The notes under the pieces were generated by a model, which worked only from the letters and a program-made list of their open reading frames with translations, was not told where the DNA came from and did no database searches. From Micromonospora sp. C28SCA-DRY-2 (lineage in GTDB: Bacteria > Actinomycetota > Actinomycetes > Mycobacteriales > Micromonosporaceae), in the NCBI RefSeq assembly GCF_030519475.1, contig NZ_JAUMKD010000009.1, forward strand, positions 204,478 through 268,477: a DNA stretch of 64,000 nucleotides, in the 5' to 3' direction. The first letter of the stretch is position 1. The number at the start of each line of letters is the position of its first letter. Below are positions 16,914 to 24,989 of this stretch, piece by piece. A program made the translations under genes and the position numbers.

Positions 16914-18173
16914 GTGAGCACCGACACCGCATCCGCCGCCGGCCGGGTCGCCGCGCCGCCGCCGGCCGGCTGGGAGGAGGCCCGCGACCGGGCGTACGCG
17001 GTCGGGCTGGCCGCCGCGCTGCCCGCCGAGCGCCGGCCGCTCGCCGAGACCGACGGGTACACCCTCGCCGAACCGCTGGCCACCCGGACCGACCTGCCCG
17101 CCTTCCCCACCTCCAGCGTGGACGGCTGGGCGGTGCGCGGCGAGGGCCCGTGGCGGGTGGTCGGGCGGGTGCTGGCCGGCGGCACGCCGGCCCCGTTGAC
17201 CGAGGACGGGACCACCGTCGAGATCGCCACCGGCGCGATGGTGCCCGACGGCGCCACCGCCGTGCTGCGGGTCGAGGAGTCCAGCCGTACCGCCGACGAC
17301 CTGGTCAGCGGCGTGCCGCGACCGACGCCGGAGTGGCGGGCGCCCGGCGAGGAGGCGTACGCCGGTGAGGAACTGCTGCCCGCCGGCACCCCGGTCGACC
17401 CGGCGCTGATCGGCCTGGCCGCCTCCTGTGGCCAGGACGCCCTCCTGGTGCGGCGGCAGCCGCGGGCCGCCCTGCTGGTCTTCGGCGACGAGCTGCTCAC
17501 CGAGGGCCCGCCGGCCGCCGGCCGGGTCCGCGACGCCCTGGGCCCGGCGGTGCCGGCCTGGCTGCGTCGCTACGGCTGCCAGGTGCGCCCGGCCGACGTG
17601 GTGGGCCCGGTGGCCGACACCCTGCCCGCGCACGTGGCGGCGGTACGCGCCGCGCTGGCCGAGGCGGACCTGGTCTGCACCACCGGCGGCACCATGCACG
17701 GCCCGGTCGACCACCTGCACCCCACGCTGACCGCGCTCGGCGCGGACTACGTGGTGAACACCGTGGCGGTCCGGCCCGGCTTCCCGATGCTGCTGGCCCG
17801 GCTGGTCGGCGACGACGGCCGGGTGCGCTTCGTCGCCGGGCTGCCGGGCAACCCGCAGTCCGCCGTCATCGCCCTGGTGTCCCTGGTCGTCCCGCTGCTC
17901 GCCGGCCTGGCCGGCCGCCCGCTGCCGGTGCTGCCGCACGCCACCCTCGCCGAGCCGGTGCCCGGCCGCGGGGATCACACCCATCTGGCGCTGGTCCGGC
18001 TGGACCGGGTCGCGGGCACCGCCCACCCGGTCCGGCACGTCGGTTCGGCGATGCTGCGCGGCCTGGCCGGGGCGGACGGCTTCGCGGTGATCCGCCCGGG
18101 CACCTCCGGTGAACCGGGCGACCGGGTGCCGGTGCTGCCGCTGCCCCTGCTGCCCGGGGAGCGTGCCTGGTGA
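16914..18173 (+). CDS. moeA: Molybdopterin molybdenumtransferase MoeA
   Basis: 419 residues from GTG 16914. Motifs include TSSVDGWAV near 67, VEIATGAMVPDGATAVLRVE near 105, CTTGGTMHGPVDHLHP near 250 and GLPGNPQSAVI near 310. MoeA inserts molybdate into adenylylated molybdopterin, releasing AMP. The length and domain order (N-terminal linker, MoaB-like domain, C-terminal beta domain) are normal. It overlaps moaE by four bases (GTGA), so translation is probably coupled. Confidence 0.94.
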   Translation: MSTDTASAAGRVAAPPPAGWEEARDRAYAVGLAAALPAERRPLAETDGYTLAEPLATRTDLPAFPTSSVDGWAVRGEGPWRVVGRVLAGGTPAPLTEDGTTVEIATGAMVPDGATAVLRVEESSRTADDLVSGVPRPTPEWRAPGEEAYAGEELLPAGTPVDPALIGLAASCGQDALLVRRQPRAALLVFGDELLTEGPPAAGRVRDALGPAVPAWLRRYGCQVRPADVVGPVADTLPAHVAAVRAALAEADLVCTTGGTMHGPVDHLHPTLTALGADYVVNTVAVRPGFPMLLARLVGDDGRVRFVAGLPGNPQSAVIALVSLVVPLLAGLAGRPLPVLPHATLAEPVPGRGDHTHLALVRLDRVAGTAHPVRHVGSAMLRGLAGADGFAVIRPGTSGEPGDRVPVLPLPLLPGERAW

Positions 18174-18598
18174 CCGCCCCGACGACGACCTACGGCGAGG
18201 TGACCGACCAGCCGCTGGACCTCGCCGCGCACGAGGCGGCGGTCGCCGACGTGCGGGCCGGCGCGGTGGTCTCGTTCCAGGGCGTGGTCCGCGACCACGA
18301 CCACGGCCGTGCGGTGACCAGCCTGGAGTACGAGGGCCACCCGAGCGCCGAGCGGGTGCTGCGCGAGGTGGCCGCCGAGATCGCCGCCGACCCCGAGGTG
18401 TACGCGGTCGCCGTGTCCCACCGGGTCGGCCCGCTCGCCATCGGCGACGTGGCCCTGGTCGCCGCGGTCAGCACCGCGCACCGGGCGGCGGCGTTCGCGG
18501 CCTGCGCCCGGCTGGTGGACGAGGTCAAGGCGCGGCTGCCGATCTGGAAGCGGCAGGTCTTCGCCGACGGCACCGAGGAGTGGGTCAACTGCCCCTGA
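18170..18598 (+). CDS. moaE: Molybdopterin synthase catalytic subunit MoaE
   Basis: 142 residues from GTG 18170. Signature stretches are GAVVSFQGVVRDHDHGR, LEYEGHP, SHRVGPLAIGDVAL and KARLPIWKRQVFADGTEEW, with the catalytic lysines in VKARLPIWK. With thiocarboxylated MoaD (gene at 30.6 kb) it converts cPMP to molybdopterin. It is last in moaC-mog-moeA-moaE and converges with the GT87 gene. Confidence 0.95.
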   Translation: MTAPTTTYGEVTDQPLDLAAHEAAVADVRAGAVVSFQGVVRDHDHGRAVTSLEYEGHPSAERVLREVAAEIAADPEVYAVAVSHRVGPLAIGDVALVAAVSTAHRAAAFAACARLVDEVKARLPIWKRQVFADGTEEWVNCP

Positions 18599-18612
18599 CC
18601 GGTTCCCCGGGT

Positions 18613-18626
18613 CCCCCGGTCGGGGG
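18613..18626. terminator. Short hairpin between moaE and a converging gene
   Basis: CCCCC (18613-18617) pairs with GGGGG (18622-18626) around GGTC. It is flanked by the direct repeat GGTTCCCCGG at 18601 and about 18629. There is no T-run, so this is a weak assignment. Confidence 0.35.
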
Positions 18627-18638
18627 CGGGTTCCCCGG

Positions 18639-20156
18639 TCAGCGGCGGGCGTTGAGCGCGGCCTGCCGGCCGAGCCGGTCGGCGTAGAAGACCGGCTCGG
18701 CGCCGGGCCGCCAGGGCAGCGCGGCCACCAGCACGATCAGCGCCAGCGCCAGCGAGTTCTCCATCAGGGCGCCGAACAGGCCGTCCTGGTAGTGCGATAC
18801 CTCGGGCAGCTGGTGCTCGTACGGCCAGATCGGCGAGACCAGGAAGAGCAGGTAGAGCCCGGCCGCCGCCACCCCGTGCCGCATCCCGGTCAGCGTCGGG
18901 TACCAGATCGGTGGGCGCAGCCCGTTCACCCCCGGCGGCCCCCCGTACGACGACGCCTGCGCCGCCCGCTGGTTGAGGCCGCGGCTGGCCTCGCGGCGGC
19001 GGACCGCGGCGTCGGCCAGCACGATGATCGCCGGGATGACCCAGACCAGGTGGTGCGTCCAGGAGATCGGGCTGATCACGTTGGCGGTGAGCCCGACCAG
19101 GGTGAACGCGGTCAGCTCGTCGCCGTCGGCGTGCGCGTTGGCGGCCCGGGACAGGCCCAGCGCCAGCATCAGCACGGCGAAGGCGAGCCAGAGCAGGCCC
19201 GGCGTCTCGATCGAGTCGTAGAGGCGGGCGAGCAGGCCGGCCAGCGACTGGTTCGGCGTCATGTCCGCCGCGCCCACCCGCTCGGTCTGCCACAGCACGC
19301 TGCCCCAGTAGGCGCGCGACTCGGTGCCGACGATGGCGAAGGTGCCGACGGTCACGCCGATGGCGGTGCCGATGGCGGTGGCCGCCGCCCGCCACTGTCG
19401 GGTGATCATCAGGTAGCCGATGAAGAGCGCGGGGGTCAGCTTGACAGCGGTGGCCAGGCCGATGCCGGCGCCGGCCCACGCGCCGCTGTAGACGAACCGC
19501 AGCAGCGCCCCGTCACCCTCGGCGACGTGGGTGCCCCGGCGCGACCGCCAGCGCAGGCCGATCAGGTCGGCCATGACCAGGGCGAAGAGCAGCACGTTGA
19601 CCTGGCCGTAGCCGAGGGTCTCGCGGACCGGCTCGATCGCCGCCGCGAGCGGCACCGCGATGGCGACGGTGTACCAGAGCGGCCAGCCCAGCCGGTCGAC
19701 GATCGGGCGCAGCAGCCCGGCCAGCACCACGGCCAGCGCGGCGAGGCTGCCCAGCGCGTTGACCAGCCCGGCCCCCGCGACCGGCAGGTGCGCCATCGGC
19801 AGCATGACCAGCCCGGCGAAGGGCGGGTAGGTGAAACCCAGGGTGGTGCCGGGTGCGATGAACTCGTACAGCTCATGACCGCTCGCCCACCACACCACCG
19901 CGCCGTGGTAGATCTTCATGTCGAAGAAGTTGTACGGCCGCCCGAATGCGCCGATGGCGAGCCATGCGGCGTAGGCGACGGCGGCCACGACGCCGGTCCG
20001 TACGACTGTCCTACGATCGATCCCACGCGTTACGCGACGGACTGGGGCGAGGCGGTCCACCCGTCTTCCGACGGTCGCCGGCATGGCGTGGCCACCCCCG
20101 TACCAAGGTCGTCCTACCCGTCCAGGTCCAGTACGGAGCCTAGAACGGCGCCTCAC
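18639..20156 (-). CDS. GT87-family (DUF2029) mannosyltransferase-like membrane protein
   Basis: About 505 residues. GTG 20156 is chosen because GGGAGG (20164-20169) lies seven bases upstream; ATG 20084 would give 481 residues. About ten membrane segments follow. KIYHGAVVWWASGHELYEF, GFTYPPFAGLVMLP, AIGLATAVKLTPALF-like text and SPISWTHHLVWVIPAII match actinobacterial alpha-(1,2)-mannosyltransferases that use polyprenol-phosphate mannose for lipomannan-type glycans. This is the second GT87 gene of the window; the two are divergent in sequence. Confidence 0.85.
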   Translation of the reverse strand: MRRRSRLRTGPGRVGRPWYGGGHAMPATVGRRVDRLAPVRRVTRGIDRRTVVRTGVVAAVAYAAWLAIGAFGRPYNFFDMKIYHGAVVWWASGHELYEFIAPGTTLGFTYPPFAGLVMLPMAHLPVAGAGLVNALGSLAALAVVLAGLLRPIVDRLGWPLWYTVAIAVPLAAAIEPVRETLGYGQVNVLLFALVMADLIGLRWRSRRGTHVAEGDGALLRFVYSGAWAGAGIGLATAVKLTPALFIGYLMITRQWRAAATAIGTAIGVTVGTFAIVGTESRAYWGSVLWQTERVGAADMTPNQSLAGLLARLYDSIETPGLLWLAFAVLMLALGLSRAANAHADGDELTAFTLVGLTANVISPISWTHHLVWVIPAIIVLADAAVRRREASRGLNQRAAQASSYGGPPGVNGLRPPIWYPTLTGMRHGVAAAGLYLLFLVSPIWPYEHQLPEVSHYQDGLFGALMENSLALALIVLVAALPWRPGAEPVFYADRLGRQAALNARR

Positions 20157-20299
20157 GTTACTGCCTCCCGCGTTATGCGACCGTGTCCGATCCCACACAT
20201 GTTTTTGATATTTCCACCGCGTTAACGCCTACCTGGCGGTTCAGGTGATTCGCGGCGTTGGGAGGGGTGAGACTGGTAAGGGGAGGGTATCGACGCAGG

Positions 20300-20845
20300 T
20301 CAGCCGGGGAGTCGCCGGGCCGTCGAGGCGGACCGTACGGCGATCCGGGCCTCCCGACGGGCGGTCCGGACGGCGCGCTGCACCGAACGTCGAGAGTGGC
20401 CGATGCGATGGCCGGTGCGCCAGCGCAGGCCGGGCTTCCCCTCGGTGTCGGCAGCGGCCAGCAGCAGCCCGCCGAACAGGCCCAGGTTCTTCAGGAAGTG
20501 GATCTGGTTGTTGTTCCGCGCCGCCGGGTCGTCGTTGTTCCAGAAGGGATGCCCGGCGATGGTCACCGGGACCAGGGTGCCGGCGAGGACCAGCGCCGCC
20601 GGCCGGGCGAACTTCCCGGTGGCCAGCATCAGGCCGGCGCCGACCTGGACCGCCGAGTTGACCCGGATCAGCGTCGTGGTGTCGGTGGGGATGCGGGGGT
20701 TGGCCCGCTCCAGCAGCGGTGTCACCCGGTCCGTCACCGGCTTGGCGGCCGTGACCAGCCGCTCCGGGTTCGCGAAGTTACGGGCCCCGCTGACCACGAA
20801 GATGCCGCTCAACATGGCTCGGGCGAGGGAGCGTACGGGTTTCAT
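20300..20845 (-). CDS. DoxX-family membrane protein
   Basis: 181 residues starting MKPVRSLARAMLSGIFVVSG. It has four hydrophobic segments, GARNFANPERL after the first, AVQVGAGLMLATGKFARPAALVL in the middle and NNNQIHFLKNLGLFGGLLL near 120. This is the DoxX/DoxD-like arrangement linked in some bacteria to redox homeostasis at the membrane. The C-terminus is a basic tail of about 45 residues (RRSVQRAVRTARREAR), longer than in minimal DoxX proteins. The substrate is unknown. Confidence 0.85.
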   Translation of the reverse strand: MKPVRSLARAMLSGIFVVSGARNFANPERLVTAAKPVTDRVTPLLERANPRIPTDTTTLIRVNSAVQVGAGLMLATGKFARPAALVLAGTLVPVTIAGHPFWNNDDPAARNNNQIHFLKNLGLFGGLLLAAADTEGKPGLRWRTGHRIGHSRRSVQRAVRTARREARIAVRSASTARRLPG

Positions 20846-20978
20846 GGATCAGTCATACCCCGTCGCGGGCACGGCTACCCCGACAACCGCCGATCCGATC
20901 GGCCGACGTGGACGTCGCGCCACGCCGATTCGAGCGACCGTCGCTGATGGACCGGCCCCGGCGGGTAACGTCCCCCGG

Positions 20979-21524
20979 GTGACCACGCTGCGGCTCCGTC
21001 CCGAGGATCCGGCCGACATCGGCCCGATCCACCGGGTGCTGGCGGCCGCCTTCGCGCGTCCCGACGTGGCCACCCCGCCCGAGGTGGAGTTGGTCGACGA
21101 GCTGCGCGACAGCGACGCCTGGGTGCCCGAGCTGGCCATGGTGGCCGAGTACGGCGGTGAGGTGGTCGGCTACGCGCTGCTGACCCGGGTGCGGGTGCGC
21201 TCCGACGAGCACACCGCGCCGGCGCTGGCCCTCGGGCCGGTGGCGGTCGCCCCGCACCGGCAGCGGATCGGGCTCGGCACGGCGGTGGTGCAGGCGGCCC
21301 TCGACGCGGCCACCGAGCTGGGCGAGCGGCTGGTGGTGGTGCTCGGCGCCCCCGCCTACTACCGGCGGTTCGGCTTCGTCCGGGGCGACCGGATGGGCCT
21401 GACCAGCCCGTGGTCCGGGCTCGGTGAGCCGTGGCAGGCGCTGGTGCTGCCGCCGTCCACCAGCGGTGACGGCCCGCCGCCCACCGGCGAGGTGCTCTTC
21501 CCGGCGGCCTGGTCGCGGGTCTGA
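20979..21524 (+). CDS. GNAT-family N-acetyltransferase (YhbS-like)
   Basis: 181 residues from GTG 20979 (VTTLRLRPEDPADIGPIHRV). The acetyl-CoA site is GPVAVAPHRQRIGLGTAVVQ near 82-101, followed by VVVLGAPAYYRRFGFVRG. The overall plan matches the YhbS/predicted acetyltransferase family. The acceptor is unknown. It is divergent from the DoxX gene by 133 bp. Confidence 0.88.
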   Translation: MTTLRLRPEDPADIGPIHRVLAAAFARPDVATPPEVELVDELRDSDAWVPELAMVAEYGGEVVGYALLTRVRVRSDEHTAPALALGPVAVAPHRQRIGLGTAVVQAALDAATELGERLVVVLGAPAYYRRFGFVRGDRMGLTSPWSGLGEPWQALVLPPSTSGDGPPPTGEVLFPAAWSRV

Positions 21525-21572
21525 CCCGCCCGGCCCGGCGCCGGTCGACCCGCCGGGCCCACCGCCCGCGGC

Positions 21573-22814
21573 TCAGGCCGGCTGGGTGCGCAGGTACCGG
21601 CCGAAGTGCGGGACGGTGAAGGCCACGGTGCCCCGCTCGCCGGAGTAGATCAGCCCCTTCTTGATCAGCGCGTCCCGCGCCGGGGAGAGGCTGGCCGGCT
21701 TGCGCCCCAGCGCCCGGGCGATCTCGGCGGTCGGCACCGCGGCGTCCATGTCGTCCCGGCCGCCTCCGTCCGTCTCGCCCTCGACCAGCGAGAGGGTGGC
21801 CATCGCGCGCATGTACTCGCGCTCCGCCGGGGTGGCCCGCTCGAACCGGGAACCGAAGAAGCCGACCGCCAGCTCCGCCTCCGCCTCCGGCGCGGCCACC
21901 CGGACGTCCGCGGCGGTGATCGGCGAGCGCGGGGCGTGGTCCCAGGTGGCCTTCCCGTACGCCTGGACGAAGTACGGGTAGCCGCCGGACTTCTCGTAGA
22001 GCAGGTCGAGCGCCTTCTGCTCGTACTCCACCTCCTCGCGCTCGGCCGGCGCGCAGAGTGCCTGGTCGGCGGCGATCCGGTCGAGCCGGTCGATGCGCTG
22101 GTACCGGAAGAGCCGCTCGGAGTACGACTTGGCGGCGCTGAGCACGGCCGGCAGGTGCGGCAGCCCGGCGCCGACCACGATCAGCGGCGCGCCCAGCTGG
22201 GACAGCTCGTGGCAGGCGGCGCAGAGCGCGGAGACGTCCTCGGGCCCGAGGTCCTGCATCTCGTCGATGAAGATGGCGATGCCGGTGCCGACGTCGCTGG
22301 CCACCCCGGCGGCGTCGGTGAGCAGCTCGACCAGGTCGATCTCGATGTCGCCGGAGTCGGCCCGGCCGCTGGCGGCGGGCACGTCGATGCCGGGTTGCCA
22401 GCGGTCCCGCAGCTTCGGCGCGGCGCCGCCCCGGCCGGTCGGCGCGGAGCGCTGGGCGAACGCCTTGAGCACGCCGAGGAAGGCGTCGATCCGGTCCGGC
22501 GCGCGGTGTCGCGGGGCCAGTTCGCGGACCGCCATGTGCAGGGCAGCGGCGATCGGGCGGCGCAGCGACTGGTCCGGCCGGGCCTCGATCTTGCCGCTGC
22601 CCCAGAGCCGGTTGATCGCCTGCGAGCGCAGGGTGTTGAGCAGCACGGTCTTGCCGACGCCGCGCAGGCCGGTGAGCATCAGGCTGCGTTCGGGGCGGCC
22701 GCGCGCGATCCGCTCCAGCACGATGTCGAAGACGTCCAGCTCGCGTCCCCGCCCGGCGAGCTCGGGCGGACGCTGGCCGGCGCCCGGGGCGTACGGGTTG
22801 CGGACCGGATCCAC
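21573..22814 (-). CDS. AAA ATPase (ORC/AAA_16-type) with C-terminal winged helix
   Basis: 413 residues from GTG 22814 (VDPVRNPYAPGAGQ); ATG 22856 would add 14 residues. Walker A is GLRGVGKT near 50 and Walker B is AIFIDEMQDL near 181, followed by sensor-like VVGAGLPHLP. The C-terminus (VPTAEIARALGRKPASLSPAR) looks like a winged helix. Such stand-alone ATPases resemble Cdc6/ORC and NACHT-like signalling NTPases, and the role in actinomycetes is undefined. GATACT at 22824-22829 (minus strand) could be a -10 element giving an almost leaderless mRNA. The inverted repeat at 22835-22854 overlaps that promoter, so repression or autoregulation is possible. Confidence 0.8.
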   Translation of the reverse strand: MDPVRNPYAPGAGQRPPELAGRGRELDVFDIVLERIARGRPERSLMLTGLRGVGKTVLLNTLRSQAINRLWGSGKIEARPDQSLRRPIAAALHMAVRELAPRHRAPDRIDAFLGVLKAFAQRSAPTGRGGAAPKLRDRWQPGIDVPAASGRADSGDIEIDLVELLTDAAGVASDVGTGIAIFIDEMQDLGPEDVSALCAACHELSQLGAPLIVVGAGLPHLPAVLSAAKSYSERLFRYQRIDRLDRIAADQALCAPAEREEVEYEQKALDLLYEKSGGYPYFVQAYGKATWDHAPRSPITAADVRVAAPEAEAELAVGFFGSRFERATPAEREYMRAMATLSLVEGETDGGGRDDMDAAVPTAEIARALGRKPASLSPARDALIKKGLIYSGERGTVAFTVPHFGRYLRTQPA

Positions 22815-22834
22815 GCATCGCACAGTATCGGGCC

Positions 22835-22854
22835 GTCTAGCTGGGAGGCTAGAC
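22835..22854 (-). promoter_or_regulatory. Inverted repeat GTCTAGC-N6-GCTAGAC at the AAA ATPase promoter
   Basis: GTCTAGC (22835-22841) and GCTAGAC (22848-22854) are perfect arms around TGGGAG. The same half-site occurs in the hairpin at 22919-22960, about 85 bp away. The position just upstream of a possible -10 element makes it an operator candidate. Confidence 0.5.
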
Positions 22855-22918
22855 ATCCGTAGATGGGGCTACCGCGTGTCGCGCCGGTCGACCGGCCGGC
22901 CGGAGCCGCGTCGAGACA

Positions 22919-22960
22919 AAACTAGGGCTGTCTAGCGTCCACGCTAGACAGCCCTAGTTT
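22919..22960 (-). terminator. Strong terminator downstream of the single-pass secreted-domain protein
   Basis: Perfect 20-bp arms, 22919-22938 and 22941-22960, surround CC. On the minus strand the hairpin is followed by a run of four T. The inner part is TGTCTAGCG/CGCTAGACA, repeating the half-site found at 22835. It ends the leftward gene at 22970 and insulates the ATPase. Confidence 0.85.
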
Positions 22961-22969
22961 CCGCGATGA

Positions 22970-24025
22970 CTACCGCTTCCGGAGGCAGAGCACGTAGTCG
23001 AAGATGTCGACCGAGTTGTCGTGCACGTAGTGCGCGGTCGACCGGGGCGCCCGCGTCTTGCACTGGTCGGCGTCAGTGGTCGCCGGCAGCCGCAGCAGCA
23101 CCTCGTACGTGTTCGGGCCGCACGGCACCTTGCGCAGCTCGGCGTCGTCGTCGGTGCCGTCGTTGACCACGCAGTCGCCCTTGGCGTAGTCGTCGTCGTC
23201 CTTGGTCGGGCTCGGTTCCGCGCTGCTCTCGTCCGGGCTCGGCTCGGCGGTCGGGTCGGCCGACGCGCTCGCCGACACCGTCGGCGTCGGGCTCGGGTCG
23301 TCGTCCTCGCCGGCCTGCCACACCGCCCAGCCGGCCAGGCCGAGGCAGGGACAGAGGACCAGCACCACGACCAGGCCGATGATCAGGGCGATCTTCCCGC
23401 CGCCACCCCGCTTCGCCGGCGGGGCGGGCGGCGTACCGAACTGACCGGGAGCCGGCGGGGGCGCGCCCCACTGCCCGGCGGCCGGCTGGGCCGGCTGCGG
23501 CCCGGCCGGCGGGAACGGCCCGGGCGGCGGCGGGTAGCCGGCCCCGGACGTGGGCGGCGGGTAACCGGCACCCGAGGTGGGCGGCGGGTAGCCCGCGCCG
23601 GGTGGTTGCGCCGGCCCGGGAGCCGGCGGCGGGTAGCCGGCGGGCGGCTGCGGCGGCTCGGCCGGCTGCGGTGCGCCGGCCGGCGGCTGGGCCCACATCG
23701 GCGTGGTGGGCGGCTCGGCGCCGCCGGAGACGGGCTGGCCCCACTGCGGTTGGGTGGGCGGTTCCTGGGCCGCGGGTGGCTGGCTCCACTGGGGCTGGGT
23801 GGGCGGTTCCTGGGCCGCGGGTGGCTGGCTCCACTGGGGCTGGGTGGGCGGTTCCTGGGCCGCCGGCGGCTGGCCCCACTGGGGCAGGGTGGGCTGGTCC
23901 TGTCCGCCGCCCGGTGGCTGGCCCCACTGGGGCAGCGTCGGGTCGACGGGCGGCGGGCCCTCCGGCCCGGCCGGCGGCCGCTGCGACGGGTCCTCCGGCT
24001 GGCCGGGTGGTCCGTAGGTGGTCAT
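22970..24025 (-). CDS. Single-pass protein, Pro/Gln-rich cytoplasmic repeats, LppU/SCO3897-like C-terminal domain
   Basis: 351 residues from ATG 24025 (GGGGGAG just upstream). The N-terminal 200 residues are Pro-rich with 15-residue PQWSQPPAAQEPPTQ repeats and GYPPPTSGA repeats. One transmembrane helix (IALIIGLVVVLVLCPCLGLAGW) lies near 215-240. An acidic Ser/Thr/Pro linker and a small Cys-paired domain follow: GDCVVNDGTDDDAELRKVPC and, at the end, FDYVLCLRKR. The outer domain resembles the LppU/SCO3897-type family as I recall it. It is a tandem paralogue of the next gene (24049). Confidence 0.75.
   Translation of the reverse strand: MTTYGPPGQPEDPSQRPPAGPEGPPPVDPTLPQWGQPPGGGQDQPTLPQWGQPPAAQEPPTQPQWSQPPAAQEPPTQPQWSQPPAAQEPPTQPQWGQPVSGGAEPPTTPMWAQPPAGAPQPAEPPQPPAGYPPPAPGPAQPPGAGYPPPTSGAGYPPPTSGAGYPPPPGPFPPAGPQPAQPAAGQWGAPPPAPGQFGTPPAPPAKRGGGGKIALIIGLVVVLVLCPCLGLAGWAVWQAGEDDDPSPTPTVSASASADPTAEPSPDESSAEPSPTKDDDDYAKGDCVVNDGTDDDAELRKVPCGPNTYEVLLRLPATTDADQCKTRAPRSTAHYVHDNSVDIFDYVLCLRKR
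23761..23850 (-). repeat. 45-bp coding tandem repeat
   Basis: Two identical 45-bp units, 23761-23805 and 23806-23850, are followed by a diverged third from 23851. They encode the 15-residue PQWSQPPAAQEPPTQ unit. The perfect identity suggests recent duplication. Confidence 0.8.
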
Positions 24026-24048
24026 CTCTCCCCCAGGGGTGCGGTGGG

Positions 24049-24906
24049 TCAGCGCTGCTTCAGGCAGAGCACGAAGTCGAGGGTGTCCAGCTCGCTGTCG
24101 AAGAAGTACCAGTTGGTGTAGCCGGCGACCTTGGCGCACTTGGCCTCGGCGTCCCGCTCGCCGCTGGTCGCGCCGTCGAAGCGGCGCAGCACCTCGTACG
24201 TCTTCGGACCGCAGTCGCTGATCAGCAGCTTGGGCTTGCCACCGGGCGCCCCCTCGTTGCGGACGCACTGGCCGGCCTTGACGAACCGGGGATCGGCGGA
24301 CGCCTCCGGGGCCGGCGCGCTGGGCGCCGGGCCCGCGGCGGACGGCTCCGCGCCGTCGGTGGTGGCCGGGGCGGACGCCCCGGTGGCGGCCGCCGGCGGC
24401 GGGTCGTCGTCGTCCTGGCCGAGCAGGTAGAGCACCGCGGCGCCACCACCGAGCACGAGGACCAGCACGGCCGCCAGCACCGCTAGCAACGGGCCACGGG
24501 AGCGTGGGCGCCCCGGGGGCGGGGCCGGCTCCCCGGCGTACGGGGCGGTCGGCGCGCCGACGTCCGGGTAGCCGGCGTACGGCTGCTCCGCCGGCCGGTA
24601 CGGGCCCTGCCCCGGCGCGCCGTACCCCGGCTCCGGTCGGTACGCCGGTTCCGGGGCGTAGCGGGGATCGGCGGGGTGACCGGGCTCGGTGGACCGGTAC
24701 GGCCCCGACCCGTACCCGGGGTCGTAGGACGGCTCGGTGGGGCGGTAGGGGTCGCCGCCGTACTGCCCCGGCGCCGGCCGGCGCTGCTGGTAGGGGCCCT
24801 CGGGCCCGTCCCACCCGCCCCGGCGGTCCGGCTCGTACGACTCGTCGGGCCCCCGCCCGCGCCACGGCTCCGGGGAACCGCCGCCCGGTGGTCCGTAGTT
24901 CGCCAT
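24049..24906 (-). CDS. Single-pass protein, Tyr/Pro-rich N-terminus, LppU/SCO3897-like C-terminal domain
   Basis: 285 residues from ATG 24906 (GGAGGG upstream). The cytoplasmic part is Pro/Tyr/Gly-rich (SYDPGYGSGPYRSTEPGHP). One membrane helix (LLAVLAAVLVLVLGGGAAVLYLL) lies near 165. An Ala/Pro linker leads to a domain with GQCVRNEGAPGGKPKLLISDC, TYEVLRRFDGA and the end LDFVLCLKQR. The C-terminal domain aligns by eye with that of the neighbouring gene at 22970, including three Cys positions, so the pair arose by tandem duplication. The 23-bp gap fits one transcription unit. Confidence 0.75.
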   Translation of the reverse strand: MANYGPPGGGSPEPWRGRGPDESYEPDRRGGWDGPEGPYQQRRPAPGQYGGDPYRPTEPSYDPGYGSGPYRSTEPGHPADPRYAPEPAYRPEPGYGAPGQGPYRPAEQPYAGYPDVGAPTAPYAGEPAPPPGRPRSRGPLLAVLAAVLVLVLGGGAAVLYLLGQDDDDPPPAAATGASAPATTDGAEPSAAGPAPSAPAPEASADPRFVKAGQCVRNEGAPGGKPKLLISDCGPKTYEVLRRFDGATSGERDAEAKCAKVAGYTNWYFFDSELDTLDFVLCLKQR

Positions 24907-24989
24907 GCCGCCCTCCTGGAACCAACTGGTGAGAGGCCGGCCACCAACGAGGGACGCCGACGCCCAGGCCACCGTAGCGTGGACCACCA

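Noticed and set aside
18792..20225. 477-residue plus-strand frame opposite the GT87 gene
   Set aside because: It is antisense to a well-supported membrane protein; the composition is His/Arg/Gly-rich without domains.
22919..22960. Transposon end or attachment site
   Set aside because: The perfect 20-bp palindrome has a two-base loop and a T-run on the minus strand right after a gene end, so a terminator explains it. No transposase or target duplication is visible.
23703..24017. Small plus-strand Trp/Gly repeat protein
   Set aside because: It is the antisense reading of the 45-bp repeats in the secreted-domain gene.
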